NCBI RefSeq assembly: GCF_002902345.1 | Contig: NZ_PPQB01000023.1 | Location: 32,843-66,278 of the forward strand | Source of the DNA: Staphylococcus arlettae | GTDB lineage: Bacteria; Bacillota; Bacilli; Staphylococcales; Staphylococcaceae | Direction: 5' to 3' | DNA: 33,436 nt | In this document: in pieces, positions 18,007 to 26,407 of the stretch | How positions within the stretch are numbered: position 1 is the first letter of the stretch | How the letters are laid out: each line of letters opens with the position of its first letter | Notes under the pieces: model-generated | The model's database searches: none | Told to the model about the DNA's origin: nothing | The model's input: the letters and a program-made list of their open reading frames with translations, nothing else | Program-made: the position numbers and the translations under genes

Positions 18007-19589
18007 CATTGGTGTTCGATAAGCTTTAATTTGTAGTCGTGAATGGATTGCAGGTCACCATTATGTTGCTTCATAATAATATGTTCTTTGCTAATTTGAG
18101 TAGGGCTTGACACACCAACAGCTGCAGCAATATTAAACAAACCCTCATGTAGACTAGTCACATAATTGGTTACTCGGAATTTCTTTTCTTCGATGATTAA
18201 AGCCCGTTCTTTTTTTTCATCTGTAGTAGCAACGCCAACAGGACAAGTATTCATATGACATTGTTGGCTCATAATACAGCCGACACTAATCATCATTCCT
18301 CGTGCGATATTGACTAAATCGGCTCCAAGTGCGAGCGCAATTGCAATCTTGTCTGGTGTAATCAGTTTACCAGAAGCAAAGATTTTTACACGATCTCGTA
18401 TATCGTACTTTTCTAATAGTCCTGATAGTATTGGTAAGGCTGTGAACAACGGAAGACCTACACCATCTTCCAGTTCTTGGAAGGTAGCACCTGTGCCACC
18501 TTCACCTCCGTCAATTGTTATAAAATCAGGAAATTGATTGGTGCGAATCATTGTCTGAATAAGTGTTTCGACTTCTTTAACTTTACTTATTACTATTTTA
18601 AAGCCTACAGGTTTTTGTCCAATTTGTTGCAAATTGCTAACCCATTCTAGTAAGTCATTGGGATTATTAATGTATGTGAAGCGGTTGGGTGAATTAATAG
18701 TTTTCCAAGGTGTTACGTTACGGATTTCAGCAATTTCTTCAGTTACTTTATTGCCTGCCATATGACCTCCACGTGTTTTAGCTCCTTGGGCTAATTTAAT
18801 TTCAAAAGCTTTAACTTCAGCTGATTGTGCTAAACGTTTGAATTCTTCTTCATCAAAGTTACCCTCCGCATCACGTACACCGAAAAGTCCTGGCCCTATT
18901 TGGAAAATAATATCTCCGCCACCTTTAAGATGATATGTTGATAAGCCACCTTCACCAGTGTTCATCCAAGTGCCTGCTTGACCTAATCCTTTAGATAGTG
19001 CAGTTATTGCTCGTTGGCCTAAAGCTCCATAACTCATTCCAGATTGACCTACTAAGCGTTTGAGTGTGAATGGGTGTGCTAATTGAGCACCTAACACAAT
19101 GGCGTCGTCATCAGTTAAAAAATAAGGATCAATGTTGGTTTCTTCACGATGTTCATCGCGATTAAAAAGTCGTTCATTATCTATATGGTAGATAAATGTA
19201 GAAATCATAGATGACTGATCGATATTAAGTTCTGAAGTTTGAAGTGGAAACATCGTATTTTGAATGTAAAAGCCTTCTTTATAATCTTCTTGTGTACCAA
19301 AGCTTGCCATACGAGAATTATATTTACCTGCCACTACAATATTGATGAAATCATTGCGTGAAAAAGGTTTCCCTTCAGTATCTTCCAAAAACAGATATTG
19401 GCGCATTTCAGGACCAATTTTTTCAAAAAAGTAACGAATACGTGCTAATAATGGATAATTTCGGAGTACACTATGTTGTTTTTGTCGTTTATCTTTAAAT
19501 AGTAGCACCGCCCCCAAAACGAGGCCACCAATTAAAAATACCACTATGATGACATTGACGATTAATTGTAGAACTGTTAAGACTGTCAT
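18006..19589 (-). CDS. FMN-binding glutamate synthase family protein, membrane anchored
   Basis: The 527-residue protein matches the FMN/Fe-S synthase domain of the glutamate synthase large subunit, standing alone without the glutaminase domain. After one N-terminal transmembrane helix (about 8-33) comes the alpha/beta barrel, with SGMSYGALGQRAITALSKG, the FMN-phosphate region TIDGGEGGTGAT and the 3Fe-4S cysteines Cys438, Cys444 and Cys449 (GCIMSQQCHMNTCPVG). The ATG at 19589 follows AAGGGGGG by 7 bases; longer in-frame starts run through the divergent gene and are rejected. No small GltD subunit lies nearby. The true substrate of these stand-alone membrane forms is not established, so glutamate synthesis should not be assumed. 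Confidence 0.87.
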   Translation of the reverse strand: MTVLTVLQLIVNVIIVVFLIGGLVLGAVLLFKDKRQKQHSVLRNYPLLARIRYFFEKIGPEMRQYLFLEDTEGKPFSRNDFINIVVAGKYNSRMASFGTQEDYKEGFYIQNTMFPLQTSELNIDQSSMISTFIYHIDNERLFNRDEHREETNIDPYFLTDDDAIVLGAQLAHPFTLKRLVGQSGMSYGALGQRAITALSKGLGQAGTWMNTGEGGLSTYHLKGGGDIIFQIGPGLFGVRDAEGNFDEEEFKRLAQSAEVKAFEIKLAQGAKTRGGHMAGNKVTEEIAEIRNVTPWKTINSPNRFTYINNPNDLLEWVSNLQQIGQKPVGFKIVISKVKEVETLIQTMIRTNQFPDFITIDGGEGGTGATFQELEDGVGLPLFTALPILSGLLEKYDIRDRVKIFASGKLITPDKIAIALALGADLVNIARGMMISVGCIMSQQCHMNTCPVGVATTDEKKERALIIEEKKFRVTNYVTSLHEGLFNIAAAVGVSSPTQISKEHIIMKQHNGDLQSIHDYKLKLIEHQ

Positions 19590-19701
19590 TTTAAATCCCC
19601 CCTTATTATGTTCTATATTACAACAAATTCGTATTATTACAATTTGGAAGTGTTGTGAAGAAAAAAGAATTTTTGCAATTAAAAATGAGATATGATTATT
19701 T

Positions 19702-19731
19702 TTGAAAGTAATAGAATCACATCTATATATT
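19702..19731 (+). promoter_or_regulatory. Candidate promoter of the CPBP-family gene
   Basis: TTGAAA (19702-19707) and TATATT (19726-19731) are separated by 18 bases, 55 bases before the ATG at 19787. It lies in the 197-base gap between divergent genes. Weak, based on hexamer match only. Confidence 0.35.
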
Positions 19732-19786
19732 ATAAATTGGAGGCATGATATATTTAAGATATAAATTTTGAAAGGAATGGTAAACC

Positions 19787-20548
19787 ATGTCCTCAAAGAC
19801 TTCACAGAACACAATACATAACGAAGCAGACAATTATTGGCAACGTTCAAATTTAGTAAAAAGAGATTTTTGGTTAATTCCTATTTATCTAATTGCGACG
19901 AATATTTTAGTATTATTGTTAGTTTATTTAGTGACTCAATTTAATGTTGATTTTATAGAGTTAGAGCATCCTATTTATATTATAAGTTCTATTTTAAGCT
20001 CTGTTATATTGTTATATATTTTTTATTTAATGCATCGTAAACATCAAATTATCAATATTGCTCTCCAGCGATTTCGACAATTAAAACCATATACTATGTT
20101 ATTTGTAAGTACTTATATTGCCAGTACAATTTTAATCTATATATATGAATGGTTAACGACATTTTTACCTGAATCGTTACAATATAGTGAAACACAGAAC
20201 CAAATGGAATTGCTGTCATTATTTGATAATCCTTGGCTGTTACCGTTACTATTTATTGATATTGTTATTTTGACCCCGTTCGTAGAGGAAATGTTATTTC
20301 GCCATTTGTTGATTCATGAACTCGGGAAAAAGTTCACTTATACTTTAATGACTATTATTTCGATAGTGGTGTTTGGTTGCTTACATATGACAGGTGCACA
20401 ATCACCCTTTGAAATCGGCAGTTATTTAATTCTTGGTGGTTCAATCGTTTTTGTGTATTTAATAACAGGCAAAAATCTTGCTGCTGCGGTAACATTCCAT
20501 ATGTTGAATAATTTGGTTGCATTTATCTTAATTGTGGTAACGTTATAA
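19787..20548 (+). CDS. CPBP-family intramembrane glutamic protease homologue
   Basis: This is a 253-residue integral membrane protein with about seven to eight hydrophobic helices and the CPBP/Abi (CAAX protease and bacteriocin-processing) motifs: EExxxR at Glu167-Glu168 and Arg172 (VEEMLFRH), FxxxH-type His200 (FGCLHMTG) and His238 (FHMLNN). These form the presumed active site, related to eukaryotic Rce1. Bacterial members process peptides, tether regulators or protect against bacteriocins; some staphylococcal members are in two-gene units, but no partner is next to this one. The N-terminal 25 residues are polar and cytoplasmic. The ribosome site AAAGGA is 10 bases upstream of the ATG. Confidence 0.85.
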   Translation: MSSKTSQNTIHNEADNYWQRSNLVKRDFWLIPIYLIATNILVLLLVYLVTQFNVDFIELEHPIYIISSILSSVILLYIFYLMHRKHQIINIALQRFRQLKPYTMLFVSTYIASTILIYIYEWLTTFLPESLQYSETQNQMELLSLFDNPWLLPLLFIDIVILTPFVEEMLFRHLLIHELGKKFTYTLMTIISIVVFGCLHMTGAQSPFEIGSYLILGGSIVFVYLITGKNLAAAVTFHMLNNLVAFILIVVTL

Positions 20549-20715
20549 TAATATTATTAGCGATATAAACTAACTGTAGGTTAAATGGTTCATTTAAATA
20601 ATTTAACTATATTTATATTGCATTGAACATAGAGATTATGCAATAACTTTAACACTGTTAGTGAGTTAGAACATAAAACTGTAAGTAAGTTTTGGTAAGC
20701 TTGGAGGCGAAGTAT

Positions 20716-21366
20716 GTGCTTGAGTTGAATCATGTTTCTTATAAAATTGATAAGCGTACTATTATTGACGATATTTCTTTAACCGTAAACCCGGGTGAAG
20801 CCATTAGTGTCCTAGGTCCATCTGGTAGTGGTAAGAGCACACTGTTTAGATTAATGAGTAATTTGCTGAGTCCGACGGAAGGGACAATAACGTTATATGG
20901 ACATCCTTTTGAAGATATAGATCCTGAAACTTTGAGAATGGAAGTTAGTTTTTTATTACAACAAAGCGACTTGTTTGGTACTACCATCGGTGAAAACTTA
21001 GCTTTTCCAGCACTTGCTAGACAAGACAAGTTTGATAAAAGCAGGGCGAGAAAGTTATTAAAAAAAGTAGGTTTAGGTCATTATAAGCTAAATACTCTTG
21101 TACAACATTTGTCAGGCGGGGAACGTCAACGTATTACAATTGCACGACAACTCATGTATATACCAAAAGTATTACTGTTAGACGAAGCTACAAGCGCACT
21201 AGATGTACATAATAAGGAAAACATCGAAACATTTATTTTTGAGTTAGTGCAACAAGGATTAGCTGTAGTCTGGATTACGCATGATGATCAACAAAGTACG
21301 CGACATTTTGATAAACAGTGGCGTATTGTTGATGGAAAGCTACAGTCTGAGGAGGTATTAACATGA
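20716..21366 (+). CDS. fetA: ABC transporter ATP-binding protein, FetA (YbbL)-like
   Basis: This ATPase subunit partners the FetB-type permease directly downstream. The 216-residue protein has Walker A GPSGSGKST (34-42), the Q-loop LLQQSD, signature LSGGERQR, Walker B VLLLDEATSALD and the H-loop WITHDD. I place the start at the GTG at 20716 because GGAGG (20703-20707) lies 8 bases before it and the protein then begins MLELNHVSYKI; the overlapping ATG at 20714 is out of frame, and an upstream TTG at 20692 precedes the ribosome site. The stop overlaps the fetB start (ATGA). In E. coli FetAB is implicated in iron export; the substrate here is unproven. Confidence 0.85.
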   Translation: MLELNHVSYKIDKRTIIDDISLTVNPGEAISVLGPSGSGKSTLFRLMSNLLSPTEGTITLYGHPFEDIDPETLRMEVSFLLQQSDLFGTTIGENLAFPALARQDKFDKSRARKLLKKVGLGHYKLNTLVQHLSGGERQRITIARQLMYIPKVLLLDEATSALDVHNKENIETFIFELVQQGLAVVWITHDDQQSTRHFDKQWRIVDGKLQSEEVLT

Positions 21367-22136
21367 GTGTTACAGCCTTATCTTTAACTGCATTATTGTT
21401 ACTCTTTCCAATTATTGTTTCGTATAAAGAAAAATTACATATTGCAAAAGATTTACTAATTGCTACAGGGCGTGCCATTATTCAACTGTTAATATTAGGA
21501 TTTATTTTAGATTTTATATTTGATGTTAATCAACATTGGTTACTGATGTTATTTGTACTAGTTATTATCGTTAATGCTGCATGGAATACTATACATCGAG
21601 CATCGCCTATTATGCATCATGTGTTTTTGATTTCATTTAGTTCAATATTTATAGGTGTAGTTTTACCGTTAATGGGCGTTATCGTGACAGGTGCTATTGA
21701 TTTCAAAGCCAATGAAGTGATACCTGTAGCTGGTATGGTTGCCAGTAATAGTTTGATTGCGATTAATTTAGCTTATCAAAATTTGGATAAAGAATTCGTT
21801 AAACAAATGGATGAAATTGAGGCGAAATTATCATTAGGTGCCGAACCTAAATTAGCTTCCAAAGCGACATTACGTGAAAGTATTAAAACGGCTATCGTAC
21901 CTACGATAGATTCAGTGAAAACCTATGGGATTGTCTCTATTCCTGGGATGATGACTGGACTGATTATAGGTGGTGTTCCGCCATTAGAAGCGATTAAATT
22001 TCAATTGATGGTAATTTTTATTCATACTACTGCTACTATAATGTCAGCATTATTTGCAACATATTTAAGTTATAAACAATTTTTCAATCAACGTGATCAA
22101 CTTATTGCAAACACAATAGATATTACAAAGCAATAA
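21363..22136 (+). CDS. fetB: ABC transporter permease, FetB (YbbM, UPF0014) family
   Basis: This 257-residue membrane protein has about seven hydrophobic segments and the UPF0014 hallmarks: NAAWNTIHRASPIMHHVF, AGMVASNSLIAINL and TVDS/IVSIPGMMTGLIIGGVPP-like motifs in the second half, followed by KFQLMVIFIHTTATIMSAL. It overlaps the ATPase gene by 4 bases, so the two are translated together. A terminator follows. Homologues export iron and aid oxidative-stress survival in E. coli; that role is inferred here by family only. Confidence 0.9.
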   Translation: MSVTALSLTALLLLFPIIVSYKEKLHIAKDLLIATGRAIIQLLILGFILDFIFDVNQHWLLMLFVLVIIVNAAWNTIHRASPIMHHVFLISFSSIFIGVVLPLMGVIVTGAIDFKANEVIPVAGMVASNSLIAINLAYQNLDKEFVKQMDEIEAKLSLGAEPKLASKATLRESIKTAIVPTIDSVKTYGIVSIPGMMTGLIIGGVPPLEAIKFQLMVIFIHTTATIMSALFATYLSYKQFFNQRDQLIANTIDITKQ

Positions 22137-22153
22137 TTAATGATGTTATTAAG

Positions 22154-22195
22154 CGAACTTCTTCTATGTTAATTATGGGAGGAGTTCGTATTTTT
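22154..22195 (+). terminator. Terminator after fetAB
   Basis: An 11-bp stem (22154-22164 with 22178-22188) that uses G-U pairs (CGAACTTCTTC against GGAGGAGTTCG) is followed by TATTTTTA. It begins 18 bases beyond the fetB stop codon. Confidence 0.7.
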
Positions 22196-22290
22196 ATGGT
22201 GTTACAGCCAATGTTATTTAGTAATGTTAAGTATCCGATAAACTATTGGTGTAATAGGCTTTAAAGGGTATGAGTATGGTTGACGAATGG

Positions 22291-22331
22291 TATATAATGG
22301 AATGGTTATGTAAAAAAACGTACATTATATA
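22291..22331. promoter_or_regulatory. Inverted repeat at the MFS gene promoter
   Basis: TATATAATG (22291-22299) and CATTATATA (22323-22331) are perfect inverse copies; an inner ATGTA/TACAT pair is nested between them. The left arm includes a TATAAT that could serve as the -10 element. The right arm ends just before the ribosome site. It could be a repressor operator; the binding protein is unknown. Confidence 0.35.
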
Positions 22332-22347
22332 GAAAGGAGACAGGTCT

Positions 22348-23514
22348 ATGTCAGTAATGAGAATAGTTACCTTTATTGTTAGTATTTTCATCGTAGGTAT
22401 GGTTGAGATGATGGTAGCTGGAATTATGAATTTAATGAGCGCAGACTTGAATGTGTCTGAAGCTATAGTAGGACAACTGGTGACACTCTATGCTATTACC
22501 TTTGCGATTTCAGGCCCAATATTAGTGAAATTAACGAATCGTTTTGCGCCCAAACCATTATTGCTTATAACGTTACTTGCTTTTATTGTGGGGAATTTAA
22601 TTATTGCCATTGCGCCAAACTTCACAATTTTAGTTATCGGGCGAATATTGTCTTCAGCGGCAGCAGCATTAATTGTTGTCAAAATACTAGCCCTTACTGC
22701 TTTATTAACTGCACCACAAAACAGAGGTAAAATGATTGGTGTAGTTTATTCAGGATTTAGTGGAGCGAATGTTTTTGGAGTTCCACTTGGGACAATGATA
22801 GGTGATTTAGTAGGATGGCGCTATACATTTGTATTTATAGTTGTAGTAAGTGTACTTGCGGGTATTTTAATGTTTATTTATTTACCTTCAGTTGAGGATA
22901 CTAATAAACAGTCTCACGTTGGTAGCACACCACGACAAAGTACTACTTATTCGAAAATTTTACGTCCTGCCGAAATTGTTAAATTTCTAAGTATTACTTT
23001 CTTAATATTAGTAGCGAATTCGATAACATTTATTTTTATAAATCCATTGATGCTTGCAGGTGGACATGATTTATCATTTATCTCTATAGTTTTATTGATT
23101 AATGGTGTTGCTGGCGTCATAGGAACATCAATGGGCGGATTTTTATCAGACAAGTTAACAAGTAAAAGGTGGTTAATCATCTCTATAATCATATTTATTG
23201 CAACGATGTTATCATTAAATCCAGTGTTATCAACTGTTGCTATGTTACTTATCACGGTATTTATTTGGAACATTATGCAATGGAGTACTAATCCGGCAGT
23301 ACAAAGCGGAATTATTGAACATGTTGAAGGCGATACAAGCCAAGTTATGAGCTGGAATATGTCAAGTTTAAATGCTGGTATTGGTGTTGGTGGTATTATT
23401 GGTGGACTGATTGTTTCAAATATTAATGTGCATGCAACAGCTTACTTTTCAGTAGGAATTGCAGTAATTGCGCTTATAATTGCTATCAGTTTGAAAAAAG
23501 TAGTATCAACATAA
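22348..23514 (+). CDS. MFS transporter, DHA1-like drug/arabinose efflux type
   Basis: This is a 388-residue major facilitator protein with about twelve hydrophobic helices. It resembles the AraJ/YdhP/NepI-like DHA1 subgroup: GMVEMMVAGIMNLMSADLNVS in helix 1, QLVTLYAITFAISGPILVKLTNRF with the helix 2-3 loop, the helix 4 LVIGRILSSAAAAL arginine, and SGFSGANVFGVPLGTMIGDLVGWRYTFV as motif C. Such proteins usually export drugs, sugars or purine nucleosides; the substrate cannot be read from sequence. AGAAAGGAGA lies close upstream of the ATG. It stands alone with its own terminator. Confidence 0.88.
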   Translation: MSVMRIVTFIVSIFIVGMVEMMVAGIMNLMSADLNVSEAIVGQLVTLYAITFAISGPILVKLTNRFAPKPLLLITLLAFIVGNLIIAIAPNFTILVIGRILSSAAAALIVVKILALTALLTAPQNRGKMIGVVYSGFSGANVFGVPLGTMIGDLVGWRYTFVFIVVVSVLAGILMFIYLPSVEDTNKQSHVGSTPRQSTTYSKILRPAEIVKFLSITFLILVANSITFIFINPLMLAGGHDLSFISIVLLINGVAGVIGTSMGGFLSDKLTSKRWLIISIIIFIATMLSLNPVLSTVAMLLITVFIWNIMQWSTNPAVQSGIIEHVEGDTSQVMSWNMSSLNAGIGVGGIIGGLIVSNINVHATAYFSVGIAVIALIIAISLKKVVST

Positions 23515-23578
23515 ATTGTGGAATTTAATACGCTAATAAATGAATTACGTTAGCGTTATATGAAATATAAATAATGCA

Positions 23579-23615
23579 AAAACAGCCGTCACTTTACATA
23601 GTGATGGCTGTTTTG
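23579..23615. terminator. Terminator between the convergent MFS and APC genes
   Basis: A 15-bp stem (23579-23593 with 23600-23614, one G-T pair) with AAAACAGCC/GGCTGTTTT and a 6-base loop carries T-runs on both strands, so it can act in both directions. A smaller ACGCTAA/TTAGCGT hairpin lies at about 23530-23556. Confidence 0.88.
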
Positions 23616-23633
23616 TATTACTATTCACAATAG

Positions 23634-24986
23634 TTAACCTTCAGGTGATTGCTTTGTTGCTAGTAATGCAGGAGATGCAATTTCATAATTTTGAGGTGTA
23701 CGTGAGAGATACGCAATACCTGCCGCTAAGATAATATAAACTAACGTACCAATGATATACACAAGTTGTAAATCAGAAATTAATAAATAAGATTGATATA
23801 GTAATAACCCAATTGCTAACACTGAAATACTTACTAATAATGGGTAAGGCACTTTTAATGGTGAACGTTGATAAGCCTCAGGATACCTTTTAGGTAAGCG
23901 TAATACTGCCAAAGCAGGGAAGGCGAACACTAGCAACGAAATACCTGTGCCTAATTGTGCTACAACTGTTAATGACATACCTGTAATAATGGGAAAAGCA
24001 CCGATAATATAAAATAATATGAGCAACCAATGTGGTGTGCCGAATCGTTTGTTAACAGCGCCAAGTTGCGATGGTAAATAACCATCTTGGATAGCTACTA
24101 ATAAACTTTTGGTAACCCAAGTTAATGTGGAATTAAGCGTTGTAGCTAATGCAAACATAGCACCTCCAACAATAAAGAAAATAAAAATGGGTCTAGGTAA
24201 AACAGTTTGTGCTACACTCGTTAACGGCTGACCCGCTACTTCTGAAATTGGTAATACGCCAACTGCAATGCTGGCGATAAAGGCATAGAGTAGACCTACA
24301 AAAATTGTGGCTACAACAATGACTATTGGGATATCACGATGTGGACGCTTCATTTCGCCACCTAATTCAGCTACAACTTGTGCGCCTCCAGTAGCAAATG
24401 AAACTAAGCCAACAGCAGTAAAGAATCCAGTAAAACCATCAGGAAACATATCATGTGAATTAAATACAGCAACATTGGTATGTGGTAAACCATAAATGAT
24501 GAAGCAAGATAAAGCGACGATCAAGACAACTACCATTAAATTACCAATATAGGACGCAGATTTGACACCGATAATATTGACAATAAATAAGATTGTCATT
24601 AATGTTAATGCTACCCACTTAATTGGCACTCCAGGATAAATACTTTCTAAATATTGTGCAAAAGACAGTGCATATAAAGCTAATGTGATTTGCAATAGCA
24701 AAAAGAGTAATAACCAAAAAACGCCTATTTTAGGTGAAAGCAATCGACTTGTATATTGATACATACCTCCAGTGGTTGGGATTGCTGAGCTCAAAATAGC
24801 TATTGGAAACATGGTAACGAGTGTTAAAATTGAAGAAATAACAAACGCTGGTGTTATACCACTGCCAGTCATTTGAATGCCGATACCTGTTAATGACATC
24901 ACACCTGCACCTATAATTTGACCAATTGCAATACCCATGACGTCTGGAAGACCTAAAACTTTTTTTAAATTTGCTGTTTGTTGCAT
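23634..24986 (-). CDS. APC-superfamily amino acid permease
   Basis: This is a 450-residue membrane protein with about twelve hydrophobic helices and the APC core signature: helix 1 GLPDVMGIAIGQIIGAGVMSL, where the broken helix IGAG binds the substrate carboxylate, then helix 2-3 PTTGGMYQYTSRLL. A later segment, GLVSFATGGAQVVAELGGEMKRPHRDIP, is the conserved helix 6-7 region. The substrate is probably an amino acid or polyamine but cannot be told from sequence. It has its own promoter region with a 10-bp inverted repeat and no partner gene. AGGTGA precedes the ATG. Confidence 0.9.
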   Translation of the reverse strand: MQQTANLKKVLGLPDVMGIAIGQIIGAGVMSLTGIGIQMTGSGITPAFVISSILTLVTMFPIAILSSAIPTTGGMYQYTSRLLSPKIGVFWLLLFLLLQITLALYALSFAQYLESIYPGVPIKWVALTLMTILFIVNIIGVKSASYIGNLMVVVLIVALSCFIIYGLPHTNVAVFNSHDMFPDGFTGFFTAVGLVSFATGGAQVVAELGGEMKRPHRDIPIVIVVATIFVGLLYAFIASIAVGVLPISEVAGQPLTSVAQTVLPRPIFIFFIVGGAMFALATTLNSTLTWVTKSLLVAIQDGYLPSQLGAVNKRFGTPHWLLILFYIIGAFPIITGMSLTVVAQLGTGISLLVFAFPALAVLRLPKRYPEAYQRSPLKVPYPLLVSISVLAIGLLLYQSYLLISDLQLVYIIGTLVYIILAAGIAYLSRTPQNYEIASPALLATKQSPEG

Positions 24987-25018
24987 TAACTCACCTCTAT
25001 CTTAATTCTATAAATTTT

Positions 25019-25052
25019 TTAATGGAATAAATATAGCATAAAATTCCATTAA
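25019..25052. promoter_or_regulatory. Inverted repeat in the APC permease promoter region
   Basis: TTAATGGAAT (25019-25028) and ATTCCATTAA (25043-25052) are perfect 10-base inverse copies with a 14-base spacer. On the minus strand the spacer contains a -10-like TATATT. The arrangement suits an operator of the APC permease gene starting at 24986. The regulator is unknown. Confidence 0.45.
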
Positions 25053-25095
25053 TTCATAGTATATTAATCGGAAAAGTAAGTTAAAGTTTATGAGT

Positions 25096-25123
25096 TATAA
25101 TTCCCAAAAAAGTGGGCATTATA
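25096..25123. promoter_or_regulatory. Inverted repeat upstream of the YdeI-like/TetR pair
   Basis: TATAATTCCCA (25096-25106) and TGGGCATTATA (25113-25123) are complementary except for one mismatch, with a 6-base spacer, about 40 bases before the YdeI-like start. It lacks a T-run, so an operator is more likely than a terminator. It does not resemble the candidate TetR site at 26417-26432. Confidence 0.4.
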
Positions 25124-25163
25124 GTAATATAAATATGATGAACCAATAATGGAGTTGATAGTG

Positions 25164-25760
25164 ATGAACGAAAAAGTTACTAATGCAAAAGTTGATACGT
25201 TTATTAACAATCTGGAGCAATGGCAAGATGAGTTTAAATTTTTGCGAAAGCTAAGTCTAGACACAGAACTGGAAGAGGAGTTTAAGTGGAAGCATCCATG
25301 TTATACATTGAATGATAAAAATGTAGTGATTATCCAAGATTTTAAGCATTATTGCGCACTGCTATTTGAAAAAGGTGCGATAATGAAAGACAAATATGAT
25401 ACGTTAGTACAGCAAACTAAAAATGTTCAAGCCGCTAGACAATTAAGATTTAAAGATTTAGCAGAAATACAAACAAGAGAAACGGAAATTGCTTGGTATT
25501 TGGAAGAAGCTATTCGTGTTGAAAAATCTGGTAAACAAGTCAAAATGAAAAACACTGATGAGTATGAGATGCCAGAAGAACTACGCCAGGCGTTAGATAA
25601 TGATGAAACATTACAAACTGCATTTAATAACTTAACCCCTGGACGTCAACGTCAATATATGTATTATATTGGTCAAGCAAAACGCAGTGAAACACGTACG
25701 CAACGTATCGAAAAGTACAAAGATCAAATTTTGGCTGGCAAAGGAATGAACGACAAATAA
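25164..25760 (+). CDS. YdeI/OmpD-associated-like protein (DUF1801-type)
   Basis: This is a 198-residue soluble protein of the YdeI (DUF1801/OmdA) group. The N-terminal half has the DUF1801 pattern, with EEFKWKHPCYTLNDKNVVIIQDFKHYCALLF-like residues around 35-65 and FEKGAIMKD. The C-terminal part (about 125-198) carries MPEELRQALDNDETLQTAFNNLTPGRQRQY, typical of the YdeI C-terminal helical domain, and ends in KR-rich helices. No catalytic activity is known for the family. I chose the ATG at 25164 because GGAG lies 9 bases upstream. It lies 26 bases before the TetR gene, so the two are probably co-transcribed. Confidence 0.8.
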   Translation: MNEKVTNAKVDTFINNLEQWQDEFKFLRKLSLDTELEEEFKWKHPCYTLNDKNVVIIQDFKHYCALLFEKGAIMKDKYDTLVQQTKNVQAARQLRFKDLAEIQTRETEIAWYLEEAIRVEKSGKQVKMKNTDEYEMPEELRQALDNDETLQTAFNNLTPGRQRQYMYYIGQAKRSETRTQRIEKYKDQILAGKGMNDK

Positions 25761-25786
25761 TTGAACAATAGAAAGAAGGTACTTAC

Positions 25787-26341
25787 ATGCCTAGAACATC
25801 AAAGCGTATACAGCTATTAGAAGCGGCTGCAGCCATTGTCAATGAACAAGGCAGCGAATACTTAACATTAGACGCGGTGGCGCATAAAGCAGGAGTGAGT
25901 AAAGGTGGCTTACTGTATCACTTTAAAAATAAAACAGCATTGATACAAGGGCTTGTTGATCATGCCAATACTCTATATAAGACAAATGTAGATGGCCATT
26001 GGAATAAGACTTCATCTGCAGAAGCAGGAAATATGTTACGTGCATTTATAGAAGCTACACGAGAACACAGAGAAGAAAATGCTAGTATTACGTCTGGTAT
26101 GTTAGCTGCTCAAGGTAGTAATAAAAATTTATTAAGTCCACTACAAGACACATATCGTGACTGGCAAACGCAAATCGAACATGATGGTTTGGATCCTGTA
26201 GATGCTACAATTATAAGATTAGCCATTGATGGACTATGGTTGTCAGAAATATTTGGTATAGATGCAATTGATGATGATATGCGTAAACAAGTTTTAGACA
26301 GACTTACAGCACATAGTTATAGCCAAAAAGAAGAAAAATAA
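25787..26341 (+). CDS. TetR-family transcriptional regulator, likely controller of the carnitine genes
   Basis: This 184-residue TetR-type regulator has the helix-turn-helix at about residues 27-46 (LTLDAVAHKAGVSKGGLLYHF), with an alanine-rich ligand-binding half behind it. AAGAAGGT precedes the ATG. It is directly upstream of the BKACE/carnitine dehydrogenase/thioesterase operon and separated from it by a terminator and a promoter containing a TACC-N8-GGTA dyad. I infer that it represses that operon and is relieved by carnitine or a pathway intermediate such as 3-dehydrocarnitine. It could instead regulate itself or distant genes. Confidence 0.85.
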   Translation: MPRTSKRIQLLEAAAAIVNEQGSEYLTLDAVAHKAGVSKGGLLYHFKNKTALIQGLVDHANTLYKTNVDGHWNKTSSAEAGNMLRAFIEATREHREENASITSGMLAAQGSNKNLLSPLQDTYRDWQTQIEHDGLDPVDATIIRLAIDGLWLSEIFGIDAIDDDMRKQVLDRLTAHSYSQKEEK

Positions 26342-26354
26342 AATTTTTTAAACC

Positions 26355-26394
26355 AAGGGATAGTAAGCGTTTGACGCTTTTTATCTCTTTTTTT
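26355..26394 (+). terminator. Terminator after the TetR gene
   Basis: AAGCG/CGCTT forms the upper stem and AGGGATA/TATCTCT the lower stem (with a G-U pair), followed by a T-run at 26388-26394. It isolates the regulator transcript from the carnitine operon promoter. Confidence 0.7.
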
Positions 26395-26407
26395 ATAGTA
26401 TTGTAAG

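Noticed and set aside
19745..19771. Eight-codon leader-peptide-like frame (ATG at 19745) before the CPBP gene
   Set aside because: GGAGG is only one base from the ATG, and no attenuator hairpin follows it.
19590..19850. Long N-terminal extension of the glutamate-synthase-like gene
   Set aside because: It would read through the divergent CPBP gene start and promoter region; AAGGGGGG before the ATG at 19589 fixes the true start.
22947..23273. 108-codon minus-strand frame inside the MFS gene
   Set aside because: Shadow of a well-supported transporter frame, with no ribosome site and unusual composition.
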